Shown here: in pieces, positions 45,726 to 58,426 of the stretch | Numbering within the stretch: position 1 is the stretch's first letter | How the letters are laid out: each line of letters starts with the position of its first letter | From: Mariannaea sp. PMI_226 | Lineage: Eukaryota; Ascomycota; Sordariomycetes; Hypocreales; Nectriaceae | Direction: 5' to 3' | Length of the DNA stretch: 64,000 bases | NCBI GenBank assembly: GCA_024336345.1 | Contig: JANFOG010000015.1 | Coordinates: forward strand, 124,001 to 188,000 | The notes under the pieces: model-generated | What the model was told of the DNA's origin: nothing | The model's input: only the letters and a program-made list of their open reading frames with translations | The model's database searches: none | Translations under genes and position numbers: made by a program

Positions 45726-46978
45726 CTATTTGGATACTCTGATAACCACTTTGCTAAAGTGCTCCCCGCTCTTCAGGAATTTGAGTGCGTCCTGTGCCTC
45801 TTCCAGCTGATAGACCTTGTCAACCACCGGCCGTATCTCATGCTCCTTGTAAAACTTGACCATTTCCTCAAACCGGTCCTTTGGTCCATTCAGTATGCCC
45901 TTGAGTGTCACGCTCCGTCGTAGAGCCAAAACGTTAATGTTGAGCTGCTTAGCTCCGGGTGCATCCTCGTCTTCCTTTCCCGACAGGTAGCCCACGCAGT
46001 TGATGACTCCACCAAAGGCGATGCACTCGAAGCTCTTGCGCAGAGTCCGCGCGCCACCCGTCTCGAATATAACGTCCACACCCTTGTTGCCCGTCTTCTC
46101 TAGCACGGGCTGTTGCCACTCCCAGTACGTGCGGTAGTTAATTCCGTGGTCGGCGCCCAACTCCTTCTTGGCCCGTTCCAGCTTGTCGTCAGAGGACGAA
46201 GTGATGATGGCTTGAAGACCCGCGGCCTTGGCAATTTGTAGTCCTGCCGTAGCTACACCTCCCGTGCCTTGTAAAAGAACTGTCGTCGTCGTCTGCCCGT
46301 CCTGTATCTTCTTCACTGGTTGTCCAAGTGGCCTCGTGCCGTTGAGACACATCCACGCCGTCACCGAAGCAATCGGCAAACATGCAGCCTCCTCGTCCGT
46401 CATGTACTCGGGCACTTGCACCAGAGACTCACCAGAAAAGCAGCGATACTCTGTCAGAACTCCCGGTAGCGGGAATCCCAGTCCGGTGGCCAGATCTGCC
46501 TCGGATACAGAACCTGTCAAATGGCTCTGGTTGAAAATGCTCATGACCCTAGTCCCGTTCTTGAGCAGCTTGGACCTGGAGTCGACCACGACACCGCACA
46601 TGTCCGAACAGGGAACCAGAGTGCTTGCCTCGGTCTTGTTGATGGTAGACGCACGGTGGTGGTTATATTCGCCTGAAATCACTATAATGACCCAGATAGA
46701 AAGGAATTCGTCAGCATCGCTGCACCTTTTGTGTTGCTCAAGGAAAAAAAAAAGAACAAAAAAACTGTCAAGGTTACCTAACCCTCTACATCGCGATAAT
46801 TCAGACTCACGGCCAACACTTTAACGAGTACCTCGCCATCCTTTGGCTGTGGAAGCTCTACCTCTTCCAAAGCAAGCTTGTCGATACCGTCAAACGCCGT
46901 GGTCCACTGCTTAGTAACCTTTGGAAGGTCAGCTACTGGACTGGTGGTGCGGAACATAGACGAAATAAATGATGCCAT
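45726..46978 (-). CDS. Zinc-type alcohol dehydrogenase-like MDR oxidoreductase (383 aa)
   Basis: NAD(P)-dependent medium-chain dehydrogenase/reductase; the substrate is unknown. Exon 1 is 46978-46783 and encodes the N-terminal GroES-like part (LPQPKDGEVLVKVLAVSLNY). The donor is GTTAGG at 46782, the intron ends TTATAG, and exon 2 is 46681-45726. The join gives NYRDVEVISGEYN. Next come the VPCSDMCGVVV segment at the start of the catalytic domain and the AACLPIASVTAWMCL block. The Rossmann nucleotide-binding loop is LLQGTGGVATAGLQIAKAAG, followed by ADHGINYR, GVDVIFETGG and FGGVINCVGYLSG. The length fits the family. The structural-zinc cysteine cluster of classical ADHs is absent, as in quinone-oxidoreductase-like MDRs. 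It starts at the first ATG. Confidence 0.92.
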
Positions 46979-47332
46979 AATTTGGTTTGGTCAGGTAGAG
47001 TTCAATGTTTTGTTGAAAAAGTCACGTCACGAAGAGAAAGAAGCTTTCTCCCCAAAAAAAGAGGATGCACTCAAGTTTCAGGCCGATTATTAAGCAGTCA
47101 CAACAGCGTTGCAATTCGTTCAAAAGAAACACTTCTCCATAGGCGTACCAAGATATTCTTTCCCTCCCTACAACAGCAACAACAGCGTTGTCTCTGTTCT
47201 CTTCTCATGCATGCAGCAACTTCCCAGCAAATGTAACGACCATGTAAATCCTTTCAATGCATCCAAAAACACATACACACACTCACACTCACACTCGCAC
47301 AACACAACTCAACACAACACAACACACTACTT

Positions 47333-47351
47333 CCCCCCCCCCCCCCCCCCC
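47333..47351. repeat. Poly-C tract (19 nt)
   Basis: An uninterrupted run of 19 C residues about 355 bp upstream of the dehydrogenase start codon. Confidence 0.9.
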
Positions 47352-48100
47352 TCGTCCCCCTCTCAAGTCTTCTACCTCTTATATCGTCGCGAACCAGGCG
47401 GACCAGAATTAGTCGAGGAAAAGAAAACCCAAGAGCAAACAAAAAGAAAAAGAAAACACACATCCAAAACAGCAACAAAAATCAAGTAAATGACTCAATA
47501 CAACTTTTTTCTTTTTCCTTTTTGCCATCCTCCTTTCTCTTCGCGTTCTCGTCAAGTGACCCTCACGCGCCCCAGAGCCAGACTCTGTTGTCTCAAGTCA
47601 TCTCGAGGCGCCCAGACAGGATATTATGTTGGGTATAGTAGGTTGTTGTCGTCGCCGAATCAACTCAAACCCCGCCCTCTCCCGTACCATCAAACTTCCG
47701 CCTTTCTGCTCTGGTACTGATGCAAAGCAGCAGCAAGTCAGAAGAAAGGTGAGGATGAAAATGGAGGAAGAGGGAGGAGAAAAGAGCTGCCCGTGTAGCT
47801 GTCTAGACGTAACGTCGTAAAAGCGTCATAATCGTCAAGTAATGGTCGTAGGTTCCTTCGGGGGTAACATGTAGGGGGGTTGTTGAAAGAAGAGAAAAAG
47901 AAAAGAAAAAAAAAGAAGTCCTACTTGCTGCAACACAAGCCTTCTCTTTTTTTCTTCTTCTTCTTCTTTCTTTATGTGACCGTCTCGCATGGTTGCCCAT
48001 GAACAACGGAGAGAAAAAAAAAATAAAAGAAGATAATTTCTTTCTCGCATCCTTTGATCCTACACCATACTTCATCGCTTTGCATCATCATCAAAAGAAA

Positions 48101-48141
48101 AAAATCACATTTTGTCATATCGTTGTGACAAAAGTGATTTT
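48101..48141 (-). other. Long imperfect hairpin in presumed 3' UTR
   Basis: The left arm 48101-48117 (AAAATCACATTTTGTCA) and right arm 48126-48141 (TGACAAAAGTGATTTT) pair over 16 bp with one bulged A and an 8-nt loop. On the transcribed (minus) strand it begins about 254 nt after the stop codon of the Pin4-like gene and is followed by a U-rich run. Role unknown: it could be an RNA stability or localisation element, or a 3'-end signal. Confidence 0.6.
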
Positions 48142-48394
48142 CCTTTGTATTTTTTTGTCATAATCCCACGTTAAACTATATGCGAGGGCTCGTTGAAGCC
48201 AACCAAGTCAGTTATTACAAGTCGTAAAATCAAATGCCGATTTGAAATGCCGGGGGAAAGAGGGTTTAAGGTATAGGTCGGGGGAGAGGAGGGAGTTTTC
48301 GTCGTTTTGCTTTCGTCGTCATCCCACCAAAGGGGAGGGGGAGTGGTGGTAGGTACACAACCACTGTTTTGATTGATGGGTTTCGTTCCATCTC

Positions 48395-50621
48395 TCAGTG
48401 GTACCGGGAAGCATTGGTCGAGCTAGATCCAACGCGGGCTCCATTATCTGAGGAGTCTGTAATTTTTTAAGAAAAAAGCACATCATGTTAGTAGAGAACC
48501 GAAAATCATATTGCTGGGAGACCTACCGCTGCCGCGTTGAACGTGACCGTTGGCACGACGTCCCGCGAACCCAGCGGCATTCTCCCACTCGGGTCCACGA
48601 GGCTGTCTTTCGGGAGCACCCTTGGAGCTACCGTTTGCGCTGGGTCGCTGACTGCCAATCGCACCAGGAGTGCTACGGGTCTGGCCGGGGAGGGTACCAG
48701 GCTCAAACGAGCCCAGACTGAGGCCACTCAGACCACTGAGGAGAGCGGAGTCAGCCTTGGGTCCGGGAGTGCCAGTGCTGCCGGGATGGATAGGTGCGGC
48801 GCCCATGTAGTCACCGAATCGAGCTGTCTGTCCACCGCCCATGCCACCACCACCACCAGCTCCTCCTCCTCCACCAGGGGCTGCGAGATAGCTTGACGAC
48901 GCCTGTGAGGGACTGGGCGTAAAGGAACGCAAGTCGGCAAAGCTCTTTGCAGCCCGGAGATTGTTGGGAAGGACGTTGCCATCAGGGCTGCCTGGGAGCT
49001 CCAAAGTCGGACCTTGTCGGCCAAGAAGGTGGTTGTAGTTGCTGCTGGCTGCTCGCGACTCACGATCTGCGGCAAAGTCAAAAGTGGCTGCCCGGCTAAG
49101 ACCGCGCTTGTGCATGTCGAGACTGCTACCTGGCTGGTTGTGAATGTTGGCGGTAGGTGAGGGTTGCTGGCGCTTGAGCACAGTCAGCTGTCGCGAGTCG
49201 GCTTCACCAATGGACTGGTGCTCCAAACCCATGTGGTGGGCAAGAATGTGGATCGATCGACGATGCTCAGGAGCAATTCCGGCAGGGAAAACTAGAATCT
49301 CCCGAGTGTCGTCCCGTCGGAACATGGCCAGCTCCGTATAGAATTCGAGTGTTTGCGGATCGTTCAGATCAACGTCGCCTGAACGGTCATCAGCGTCATT
49401 ATTCCCTCGCCAGTCGCGAATAACAGCTGTAGTGGCAGCACCACCACCACCACCGCCGCCGCCGCCGCCACCACTGCCACCACCACTGCCACTACTACCA
49501 ACACTAAACGTACCGAGATGGGGAGTTGACCTCTGCTGGGTCTGAGACATGCCACCGAGAGACTGCATCGAGCTCTGCTGGTGCAACATGGGGGCCCTGT
49601 GCTGTTCTTCTAGCTGGCCACGCCTCTCCCGCTTCTCACGCTCGATGCGCTCTCGCTCAGCCTCAGGAAGCATCTTCTTATACTCGACTCTCAACTTTCG
49701 CCCGTGAACATCCATTCCGTTCATGGCCTCGATGACCATGCGAGTGTCCTCAGCCGACTGAAAATTGGCAAAGGCCAGACCGCGAAACACGCCATTGTCA
49801 AAGTGGTAGTTGAAGGCGTAAGGCTGGGGCAGATGCATTTCCAACATGATGGATGCCAGGGTCTCTTTCCTCACCGCAAACGGAATGTTCTTAATGACGA
49901 TGGCGGTCGGAATCAACTGCTCGTTGTCGGATGTGGTTGATCGAAGATCGGATGGGGAGCCATGTGAGCCGGCCCCATCCACACGGAGACCACCGTTGAG
50001 GTTATTGCTGCTGAGGCCCGAGAAGGGTTGAAGTCCTCCCTGGATGCCAAGACCACTATGATCGGTCCAGTTCTGCAATGAAATTGTTGTGGTTAGAATT
50101 TTTCTTCTTTCTTAATCAAAATTGTCTCTCTCTTGGCCGACCGTTCTTTTTTTTCTTACTCCCTCGTTCTTTCTTTTCTTCCCTCCGATATCTCTCTCTT
50201 TTTCCCTCTTCTCCTTTTATTTCTTCCCTTACAGGGAGGGAGTTTGTTGCAAAAAAAAAAAAAAAAAACATACCTGTGGCAGAGCAGCACGTCGGTTCAC
50301 GCTCCTCCTCTGGCCAGGGGCACCATTTACAGTAGCAACACCGCTGGTGTTATAGTTCCAAGCCTGACCATTGTCCAACATATACCCGGGCATATTTCCA
50401 GCCATGTTCTCCATGGCCCGTGGGTTATAGCCAGCACCGAGCCTTTCGGCTGGATACAAGGCAGATGAACCTAGAGGAGCCTCAAAAGGTCGCTGAGACT
50501 GTCGAGGGAGTGACATACCGGCAAAACCAGCAGCACCAAAGTTGGGTCTCGACGAGTTAGGCGAACGGCTCGTCGACGTACCATAGTCCAGGTAGCCCAA
50601 GTCGTGCGGTTGTTGCGTCAT
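48395..50621 (-). CDS. PIN4: Pin4-type RRM + R3H RNA-binding protein (651 aa)
   Basis: Cytoplasmic RNA-binding regulator; yeast Pin4/Mdt1 is linked to G2/M progression and the DNA-damage response. Exons: 50621-50274, 50072-48527 and 48456-48395 (GTATGT and GTAGGT donors; TTGCAG and TTACAG acceptors; 1956 nt). The first exon gives a disordered, Asn/Gly/Ser-rich N-terminus. The RRM covers about residues 173-250 with AIVIKNIPFAV (RNP2) and GVFRGLAFANF (RNP1), followed by the family-diagnostic RKLRVEYKKMLPEAERERIE helix. After a poly-Gly linker comes an R3H-type domain (about 349-420) with LEFYTELAMFRRDD and EHRRSIHILAHHMGLEH. The long tail is Ser/Gly-rich. The last 62-nt exon replaces a read-through end and finishes TNASRYH. 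Symbol assigned by similarity to the yeast gene. Confidence 0.92.
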
Positions 50622-51742
50622 TGTCCCAAGAGAATCCAGTGTGGCTCAAAGAAAGAAAAAAAAAGTGACTGCCGTTACCCAGCAGCCTACAAGATGGCGA
50701 AGAGGAAAGAAAAATTTCCGGTTTTGCCTTTCTTCGTTGCTTGCGAAGGGGGAGGAGGAGAGGGGGTGAGGGCGAAGAGGAGAGACTGTCTAGAAGTACA
50801 GCATCAATTGTCGGAAATCACGGTGGGAGGAGGCCGAGTGTCCTTTTTTTTTCTTGGTTGTACCTGTTGCCTGGCTTGTTTTTCAGAGCCCACGACTACG
50901 GTCACGAGAGGATAGAAGAAGAAAAAAAACCCGTGGGTGAGAGGAGCGTGTAAAGACTCGTAAAATCACCCAACCAGTTGATTTTTTTTTTTTGTTCTCT
51001 TTTCAACAAGACACGGGCCAGCACAGTGAAGGAGGCCTAATTCTGTGTCTGCGAGAAAGGGAGCGTCACGGGTAACGCGGACGACAAACGGGGGGAGGGG
51101 CGTGGTCTTGTGGTCTCGATCGTGTGAAGATTCGATCGGGTTACGTGAACTCGGAGGGCGGGAGGGTGAGGTGGAAGAAAGAAGAAGAAAAAAAAGGAAA
51201 AAAGGAGGAAGTGACCGCCTGTAGTCCAGCGATGATTCGATGAGACGTGTAGGGGACCAGGATGAAGGAGGAGAAAAGAGGAAGTAAAAGAGGACAAGGG
51301 GAGAGACGGCGGGAGAGGGAGAAAGAGAGAGAGAAGAAACGAGGCGGGACGGGACGGGGAAAGAAGCTGAGGTGGTGTGTGGTTATAGGATGAGATGGGC
51401 TGGGTTGGGGAGGTGACAAAAGACAGAGAGACGGTGCCCAGTGGGAGAGAAGTGGTTCCCATGCGGTGGGAAATAATGAGATTTGGGGGGAAGGGGGGGG
51501 GAGAGAAGCCAAGCAGCATCAGTTTAGTTATGGTGGAGGTTTTTTTTTTTCCTTCTTAGCATGGATGGGGGGGGCAATGACCGTGGCTGTTACTGTGTGA
51601 GACGGAGGGAGCCCACACAGTGATCCTTTGCCCCTTACAGCTTGCCGTGCAGGGCAGCAGATGGGGAAGCCCAAGCATTTGAGCACTGAGCATTAATTAT
51701 TTCATTACGAGCCCTGGCCTGGCTGGTTCAAGGCGGTATTCT

Positions 51743-51760
51743 GGGGGGGGGGGGGGGGGG
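51743..51760. repeat. Poly-G tract (18 nt)
   Basis: An uninterrupted run of 18 G residues in the gene-poor region, followed by AGGGTGGGGAGG. Confidence 0.9.
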
Positions 51761-54127
51761 AGGGTGGGGAGGAGCAGTAACTGTGCACATTTGAATGTAC
51801 AGGTGCATTTTTTGGGGGGGAGGATTATTATGCATTCCACGGATTGGCAGAGGGGGAAGGGGGAAAGAGGGAGGGGGCAGGTCACACAAGATGAGAAACA
51901 GATAGGCGGGCAAAAACAGACAGACAGATGAACAGACGGGATTAAGATGGGACAGAACACATGCAACATAGGGGAAGGAGAAAAAAAGATATAAAAATCA
52001 AATAAATGAATAATAAATAAATAAAACATTCACTGCAGCGGCTCGTCCACGAGCAATGCGCGCGCGTGATGAAATGCCTGTCGGTTGGTCGGGGATATGC
52101 CCAACTCGTGGTGTGGTGTGCATGGCAGATGGCCCCACAGTGTGTGCCCTGGCCGACACCGCACTGGCCCAGGCTGTCTGGCTGGTCTGGTGGGCAGCTC
52201 AAGCGCAGCTCAGTTGCAGCGCACCGCAAACGGTGTGGTGGACTGGTGGACTGGTGGACTGTGGAGTGACGGGAAGTGACTGGGACAGGACAGGACAAAG
52301 ACAAGATGAGGGGACTAGAGGGTGACGCGAGGCACAATCTGATCAGCCCAAAACTGGCAATTAATTTAGAGCTAAATTAAAATAAGTGTACTCTGGTTGT
52401 ACCAGAATGATTTTAGTTGGTAACGAAGGGGGACAACAAGACTGTGGCAGATTACTGATGATAATTGATGACTATTTTATTTTTATTTTTATTTTTATTT
52501 CATTTTTTAATTTGCAGAGTGCTAAATATAAATGCAGTAGTAATGAATAAAGTGGCTCTATCTACAAAAGTAATCTCCAATCCCGCCACACTTGTCGCCT
52601 CCTGTTTCTGTCTTCTTCCGTCTGTTCTGTCTTGTCTGTGTCTGTATCTGTGTCTGTGTCTGTGTGTTTGGATGTTGTGCTTGTGCTTTTGTGCAGCTCG
52701 GCTCTGGGGCCGTTATTGTCGACACCGCATGCGCTATCGGTCAATGATTTGCAGCCTTACACAAGCAGAGCAGTCAAAGGAGGAGTACACACATAGTAAC
52801 AGTTACTCACTATCAAAGACAGGAGGAACAAGGTGCACAAGAACTATTCTGTTCATTTTATTTCATTTCATTTCATTCATTCGCTGTCTCAGAGCTATTC
52901 GAGACGAGACAAATCTTTCTCTCCCTCATAGTCTCCAAGCTGGCACCTGGCTCAATCCAGCGGTCTCTCTGCGTCCCCTCCCGTCCCTTACCCCCCCCTA
53001 CTATGTACTCCGGTTATGGACTGGACCACGACAATGTCAAGCCTCATCTCACCGTTCCTCTCTCCCCTCCCCCCTGGCCGAACACTCTCTCTCACTCTAT
53101 ATCTACTAGCTGTGCAAGGGTCGTCCTTTTTCCCGTCAGGATTCCGATCAAACAAGAGACACGGCCCCCCCAAATCCCCGCCCTTTCTCAGGCAAATAAT
53201 GGTAATTTCGTTGTGTCTTTTGCTTGTCTTGGAGAAAAATCGCCTTGCCCTCCCTATTCTGCCCTCCCCCCTTCCCCCCCTTTAACTGTCGTTTCTTTTT
53301 TCTGGCTCATGAATCCCATGTTTAGCAATCTCCTGACTCGGCCGGGCAAGGAAGAGAGCTCCTTTTATGATATCAGCTGAAAAACAAAATAGCCACGTGT
53401 AGAAGATCCGATGCTTACTTTATCTGTGCTCCTGCGCATGTTTAGTGGTGCATACCTAGGCTGTAATGTACTAACATAATTTATGTATGTCGGGATTCGC
53501 AACTGCCGGGGGGGGAATCATCCATCAAGGAGCTCTCTCTCAGCCTAATGCACAGAAGAGGCAATTAACTTGACAGCCTACCATACCTACTTGACTGACC
53601 TACTCGACTGGAGGTGATGCACATCTTGAGCTGCAAAAGACGCAACATAGCCCACAGCCCACCACATCACCATGGAGACGACATCCCGCCATGATGGTTC
53701 TGCTCCGATGGCCCCTATTCTAAAACGTCTCATCCAGATTGCCCCTCTCTTGACGAACCAATATCTCATAGCAACGGGGGAGGGGGGAGGAAACCCACTC
53801 AGGGGACAGCTTATTGGGGACATTAGTACTCCGTATCTACCGGACTGATGACCTTGATTCGAGGCGGACCAGACACACAGAGAGAGAGAGAGAAAGAGAC
53901 CATGGAGGGAGAAAAAGCAATGAAAAGAGCCCATCTCCTTGCTCAGCCAATTTGCTTTGGACCACCAGAGAGGGACGGCACTGGACCGACGTGATCGCCA
54001 ATCCCGAGCAATCCCAGTTCAGCGGATCGCACTGTGTCGTCACCAACAGACCACACGCACTCATGCACCGCACGCACCGCACACATAAACACACATCATC
54101 ACCAACATTGGACTGGTCGCTAGGCCT

Positions 54128-54150
54128 CCCCCCCCCCCCCTTTTTTTTTT
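54128..54150. repeat. C13-T10 tract
   Basis: 13 C followed by 10 T, intergenic. Confidence 0.9.
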
Positions 54151-55854
54151 TAATAGCCCTCCACCATGGTATTGCTCCTCTCTTTGACTTGAAATTCGAG
54201 AAGCCCGTCAAGTTAATTTAGCGTCCCGCACTTTTCCTCGAATCCCAGGCTCAAATCTCCTCCAACCGTCCCCCCGGAGATGGCGGCTCAACAGTCACGC
54301 GGCCCTCTCTCCATGTCCCATGTTCTGTACCTCCGTACTCCGTACTAAGTATGTACAGTAGTTAAACCTGACCCGACCCCCTTGATGACGCCTGGGCTCT
54401 TGGAAATCTCCCTGGCTCGCGCGCAACGGGCCGTCGAGTTTGAACGCCAACCCTCGACCAGTTCGACAGCTCAAAGTCGCTTGGTTGTTGGCCAGTCTCG
54501 ATCCCTTCTTTTTTCTTTCCCGTATCGCCGCCCCCCCAATTCTCCGCCTTTGCAAACTAGCCTTCAGCTCGCCGTGCCATGCAACCATCTCTGCATATGC
54601 AGGTTCTCGGCTAGATGCACTTTGTTGAGATCGGTGTGATTCGACCTCTACACGCGTTGGCACTGTGATGACAGACAAAAGAGACCGTGCTGACTTTTAG
54701 GCTACTGGTTCCCCCCCACTGGCCGTTTCTGCGGCCTCCCGAGAAAGCCTGTGGTAGTACGTAGATCAACAAGTGTGTTAATTTAACTTGACTACTAATA
54801 GACTATGTGTAAATCAATTGATGCCAAGCAATTCGCACAAGACGTACATATGTCGGAACAGACCTGACCAGTAATGTGGTGGTGGTGGTGGTGCTCTAAA
54901 CTACCTCTATGCCCACAGCTCAAAACGCAATCAAATGCTTCTCATGCTACACGACCAATCTTGTGGTTATAATCGCCACCGTACTCCTCCTTTCCGGAAG
55001 TGAGCCGAGCAACACTTGTCAACCATGGTAACTCTCCATGTTGCCCCCTTGCTAACTAACCTCCTCGCTCATCGTTGCCGTTTTCCTCTGCATGGCGCGG
55101 TCGAGCAATCTCGCATTGGGTGAGGTAGAACCGCACTGATCTTGTACGCAGCTTAAAACCCTTTCTCTATTTCCTCTAGAAGACTCAGCAGCTCTGCCAC
55201 GGGGATCTCGCCGACCTGCTCAAGTATCATTGCACTTGGCCTTGGTGCTGCCTCCACCGTAAGGACCACCTGTATGGTTCTTGACGTCGAACCAGGGATT
55301 ACAGACCACGGCGGCGATTCAGCTGGACCCGAGTTTGTCCTGGATCAGTTGGCGCGCCGCTCTACCTGACCATCTAAATGGCTTCAGTATCGTTGCCGTA
55401 TTCGGTGCGCAAGTTGTTACTTGGCTTCCGAGGCCCTGACAGCGGCCTAGAGCAGCTGCTCCTCCCTTGAGACTGCAACGTGGTTCAGCTGAATAATGAT
55501 GACTTGTTTGTTGGTCTTGGAGAGAGAGAAGGGGGGGAGGGCAAATATATGAGGAATGCTTCACCCTAGAAAACCCCCTTTTCTGGCAAGTCAGCCGACT
55601 CGAAAAACGAAGCTGTTGTTGAATCGGGAAAAGGTTAATGGGAGTGATTCTTCTGGATGTTCTGTAACCAAGAAACAGGACTGGATCCCACGTATTCCAG
55701 AACCACCATCAACAATGGCAAATGTCTTGAGCAACAGATGTATTGAATGATTGTAGTTGTTAGGAGATTACACATAGAACAATAAGGGCATAACTTTCAA
55801 TAAAAAAAAAATTGACACTAATGTTTTCGTAGACGACTGTATACTATTCATTTC

Positions 55855-55884
55855 TCTGTCTGTCTGTCTGTCTGTCTGTCTGTT
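55855..55884. repeat. (TCTG)n microsatellite
   Basis: About seven tetranucleotide units in the gene-poor region. The same unit recurs at 62087-62104 beside a CT repeat. Confidence 0.9.
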
Positions 55885-57186
55885 TCTTTAGTCCATCCCC
55901 ATCGCATCCATCTTTTGCGTGATAAGAGACGCCAAACAAACTCGACGGTTATTTACGCCAAAGTCCCTTCCGAGTCCATCAATACTGATACTTTTGACAT
56001 AAAAATAAAAAAGCGGCCCATAGGCGTTGCATTGGTTTACCGCAATCCAATTTCATCAAGTTTCAAAGTCCCAGCACAGTCCTTACCAACCAGCCTATAG
56101 TAGTGCCATCAAACATCAACGCCACCGTGGAAAATGCTCGGCTAACTTCCAGCCACCACCGCCACAGTGGGACATGATCATTCTGGATGCTTTTTTTGGC
56201 TTTCAACCATGGTTCAACCAACTAATAATTACACCCTTTGTGAAGACTGGGCTCTTTCTAAGACCTGCCCACAAGATGTGTGGGATGAAACTACAGCAAA
56301 GTCCCTCTTGACCAGATGTTTCCATTCCTCTCCCATCCCTGCGCGGCCTTGCAGGCAGCCAGCAGGCTCACGTTGCGGCATGCGGCCTATCGATTATGCT
56401 GGCTGACTTGACCGAGGGCGGGCAGCAAAAGCAGCAAGGAACCAGCACCAGCAACCATCAAACGGGTAGTGGACGCCCATGACAAACTCGACAAAGCCAC
56501 CGATTCGGGGGGGGGAGGGAAACGACGAAAGCAACGTCTTCCAGACCAGAATATCCCATCGATGCTGGACATTTTGTTACTTTCTTTTCAACTAACCCAC
56601 AACACAACTGGCAAGACAGAACTTGTCGCCTATTCCGCGCCTTTATTTTTTTTTCCTCTCTGGTTCGCCCATTGGCATCAACTTCCAAAAGTGCGTCTCG
56701 GTTATACTTCGGCACAGGCAGCTCTCCAACCTTTCCCCCCTCCCCCGAAAAAAAAAAAAAGAAGGTTACCTAGCAAGCACCACCTTTCCAGCAGGCTGCA
56801 CCTCTCCAAAAGAGCCCATAGCTGCCTTCAGCTTGTTTGTGAGACAGAGAGAGAGACTTACTTGCCCGCCCGCTAAAACTCTGCCACCAAAGCCCACCAC
56901 ATCCTTTCTGCGTCCCAACCATTCCCGACGTCCCACTCGCAAACACACATCACCACCAATCTCGACAAGCATCGCAAAACAGAGTCTTCTCAACATCGAC
57001 CTTTCGATTCCCACTCCCCGTCTCATTTTGCGCGCCACCTTTTTTCGAGCTCGTCCTCTTTATTATTATTTTTTTTCCCCTCGTGTTCCTCCCATCGCCA
57101 TCGACGCAACTGCGATACTCACTTTAACCCCCCACTTTATTATTTTTTTTTCCTCGCATCAACCTCGCGCGACGACTCCGTAAACA

Positions 57187-57958
57187 ATGGCTGGCGGAAA
57201 GGGAAAATCTTCTGGCGGCAAGAGCTCCGGTGGCAAGACCAGCGTTGAGGGTCCCAAGAAGCAGCAGAGCCACTCGGCGCGCGCCGGATTACAGGTGAGT
57301 TTGTTCTGATTGTTTGAGCAGGGTGCAGGTGTGCTCCCCCCCGGCGTTGCGCAAAACCAAACAAATGACAACATCCCGACGCGTCAAATCCGTTCCGCAC
57401 GACGACAAGAAAAATAATAACCCGGTGGCGGAGCGGTGGGCATGTGCTTTGCTGTTGTTGTTGTTGTTGTTATTGTCGCCGCCGCGCGCTGGATTCTGTG
57501 CACGGGAGCATCGCAGTCGCAGTCGCAGTTTGAGGGCAAAATGGAGTACTAACTTTGAGGCAGTTTCCTTGCGGTCGTGTCAAGCGTTTCCTCAAGCAAA
57601 ACACTCAGAACAAGATGCGCGTGGGCGCCAAAGCTGCCGTCTACGTGACTGCTGTTCTCGAGTATCTGACTGCCGAAGTTCTCGAGCTAGCAGGCGTACG
57701 TTTGTCCAACATTCCCCTCCCCCTCCCCTCTTGAGAGAAAAAAAAACAAGTAAACTCACTGCTCCCTAGAATGCCGCCAAAGATCTCAAGGTCAAGCGTA
57801 TCACTCCCCGTCATCTCCAGCTAGCCATCCGTGGCGACGAAGAGCTCGACACCCTTATCCGCGCCACAATCGCATACGGTGGTGTGCTCCCTCACATTAA
57901 CCGCGCCCTGCTGCTCAAGGTTGAGCAGAAGAAGAAGGCCAAGGCACTCGAAGGGTAG
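57187..57958 (+). CDS. HTZ1: Histone H2A.Z variant (142 aa)
   Basis: Nucleosomal histone variant deposited by the SWR1 complex at promoters. Exons: 57187-57294, 57564-57695 and 57770-57958. The first intron (57295-57563, 269 nt) is long for this window. The N-tail [17 protein letters not shown] carries acetylatable lysines. The histone fold includes [39 protein letters not shown] and [35 protein letters not shown] identifies H2A.Z (the extended acidic patch) rather than canonical H2A. The C-terminus is [15 protein letters not shown]. The length matches fungal H2A.Z proteins. A CT-rich leader precedes it, and the minus-strand MFS gene converges on it. Confidence 0.97.
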
Positions 57959-58391
57959 ACGAATTGGTTTTTAAGGGGTTTATGGGGTTTACGTCTTTCT
58001 GTTGATGGGCTGTTGTCAACTTTTATCTACTGTTTTTTTTTGGGTCGGTAAACGCAGGAAATGCTTTGTTTCACGAGGAGGCGTCATAATCGAGGCGCAT
58101 GTCCAGAGCTTGGATAAAACCAGTCGGGCCCTCCTGATTCCGGTTGGTACTCTGAGCTTCCCCTTTGTTAAGAGTTCTTTTTCTTTATCTACAGACTCTG
58201 ATACAGGAGAAGGGGGAGCAATGTATAACAAACGTTGGTTTCGTTGGGGTCCGATAGCCCTAGACGTCACGGTGTCTGAAATGCAGTTTTTAATTGCTAT
58301 AGCTACGGGATTTTTTTTTTTAGTCCATTCACGAATGGTCAGTCGTTTGGTCGTGGGCCGACGGGATGAGTCTACGGATTGTGCAACCTGT

Positions 58392-58426
<35 letters not shown>

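Larger units (their letters stand above)
46979..48394. other. Intergenic: dehydrogenase promoter and Pin4-like 3' flank
   Basis: 1.4 kb between two minus-strand genes. The right part should hold the 3' UTR of the Pin4-like gene, including a long hairpin at 48101-48141. The left part is the dehydrogenase promoter, with CACA repeats, a 19-C run (47333-47351) and A-rich DNA. No gene seen. Confidence 0.55.
50622..57186. other. 6.5-kb gene-poor region
   Basis: No coding region can be supported. 50622-51540 is the purine-rich (plus strand) upstream region of the minus-strand Pin4-like gene. Further on are an 18-G run (51743-51760), a C13-T10 tract (54128-54150), a TCTG microsatellite (55855-55884) and the CT-rich leader of the H2A.Z gene (about 56880-57186). 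A stretch at 55190-55440 has locally coding-like frames flanked by splice-like sites, but no model stays open. It may hold non-coding transcripts or decayed genes. Confidence 0.5.

Noticed and set aside
55080..55440. Coding-like frames with donor and acceptor-like sites in the gene-poor region
   Set aside because: Several combinations were tried; each hit a stop within a few tens of codons and none gave a recognisable protein. Left as a lead only.
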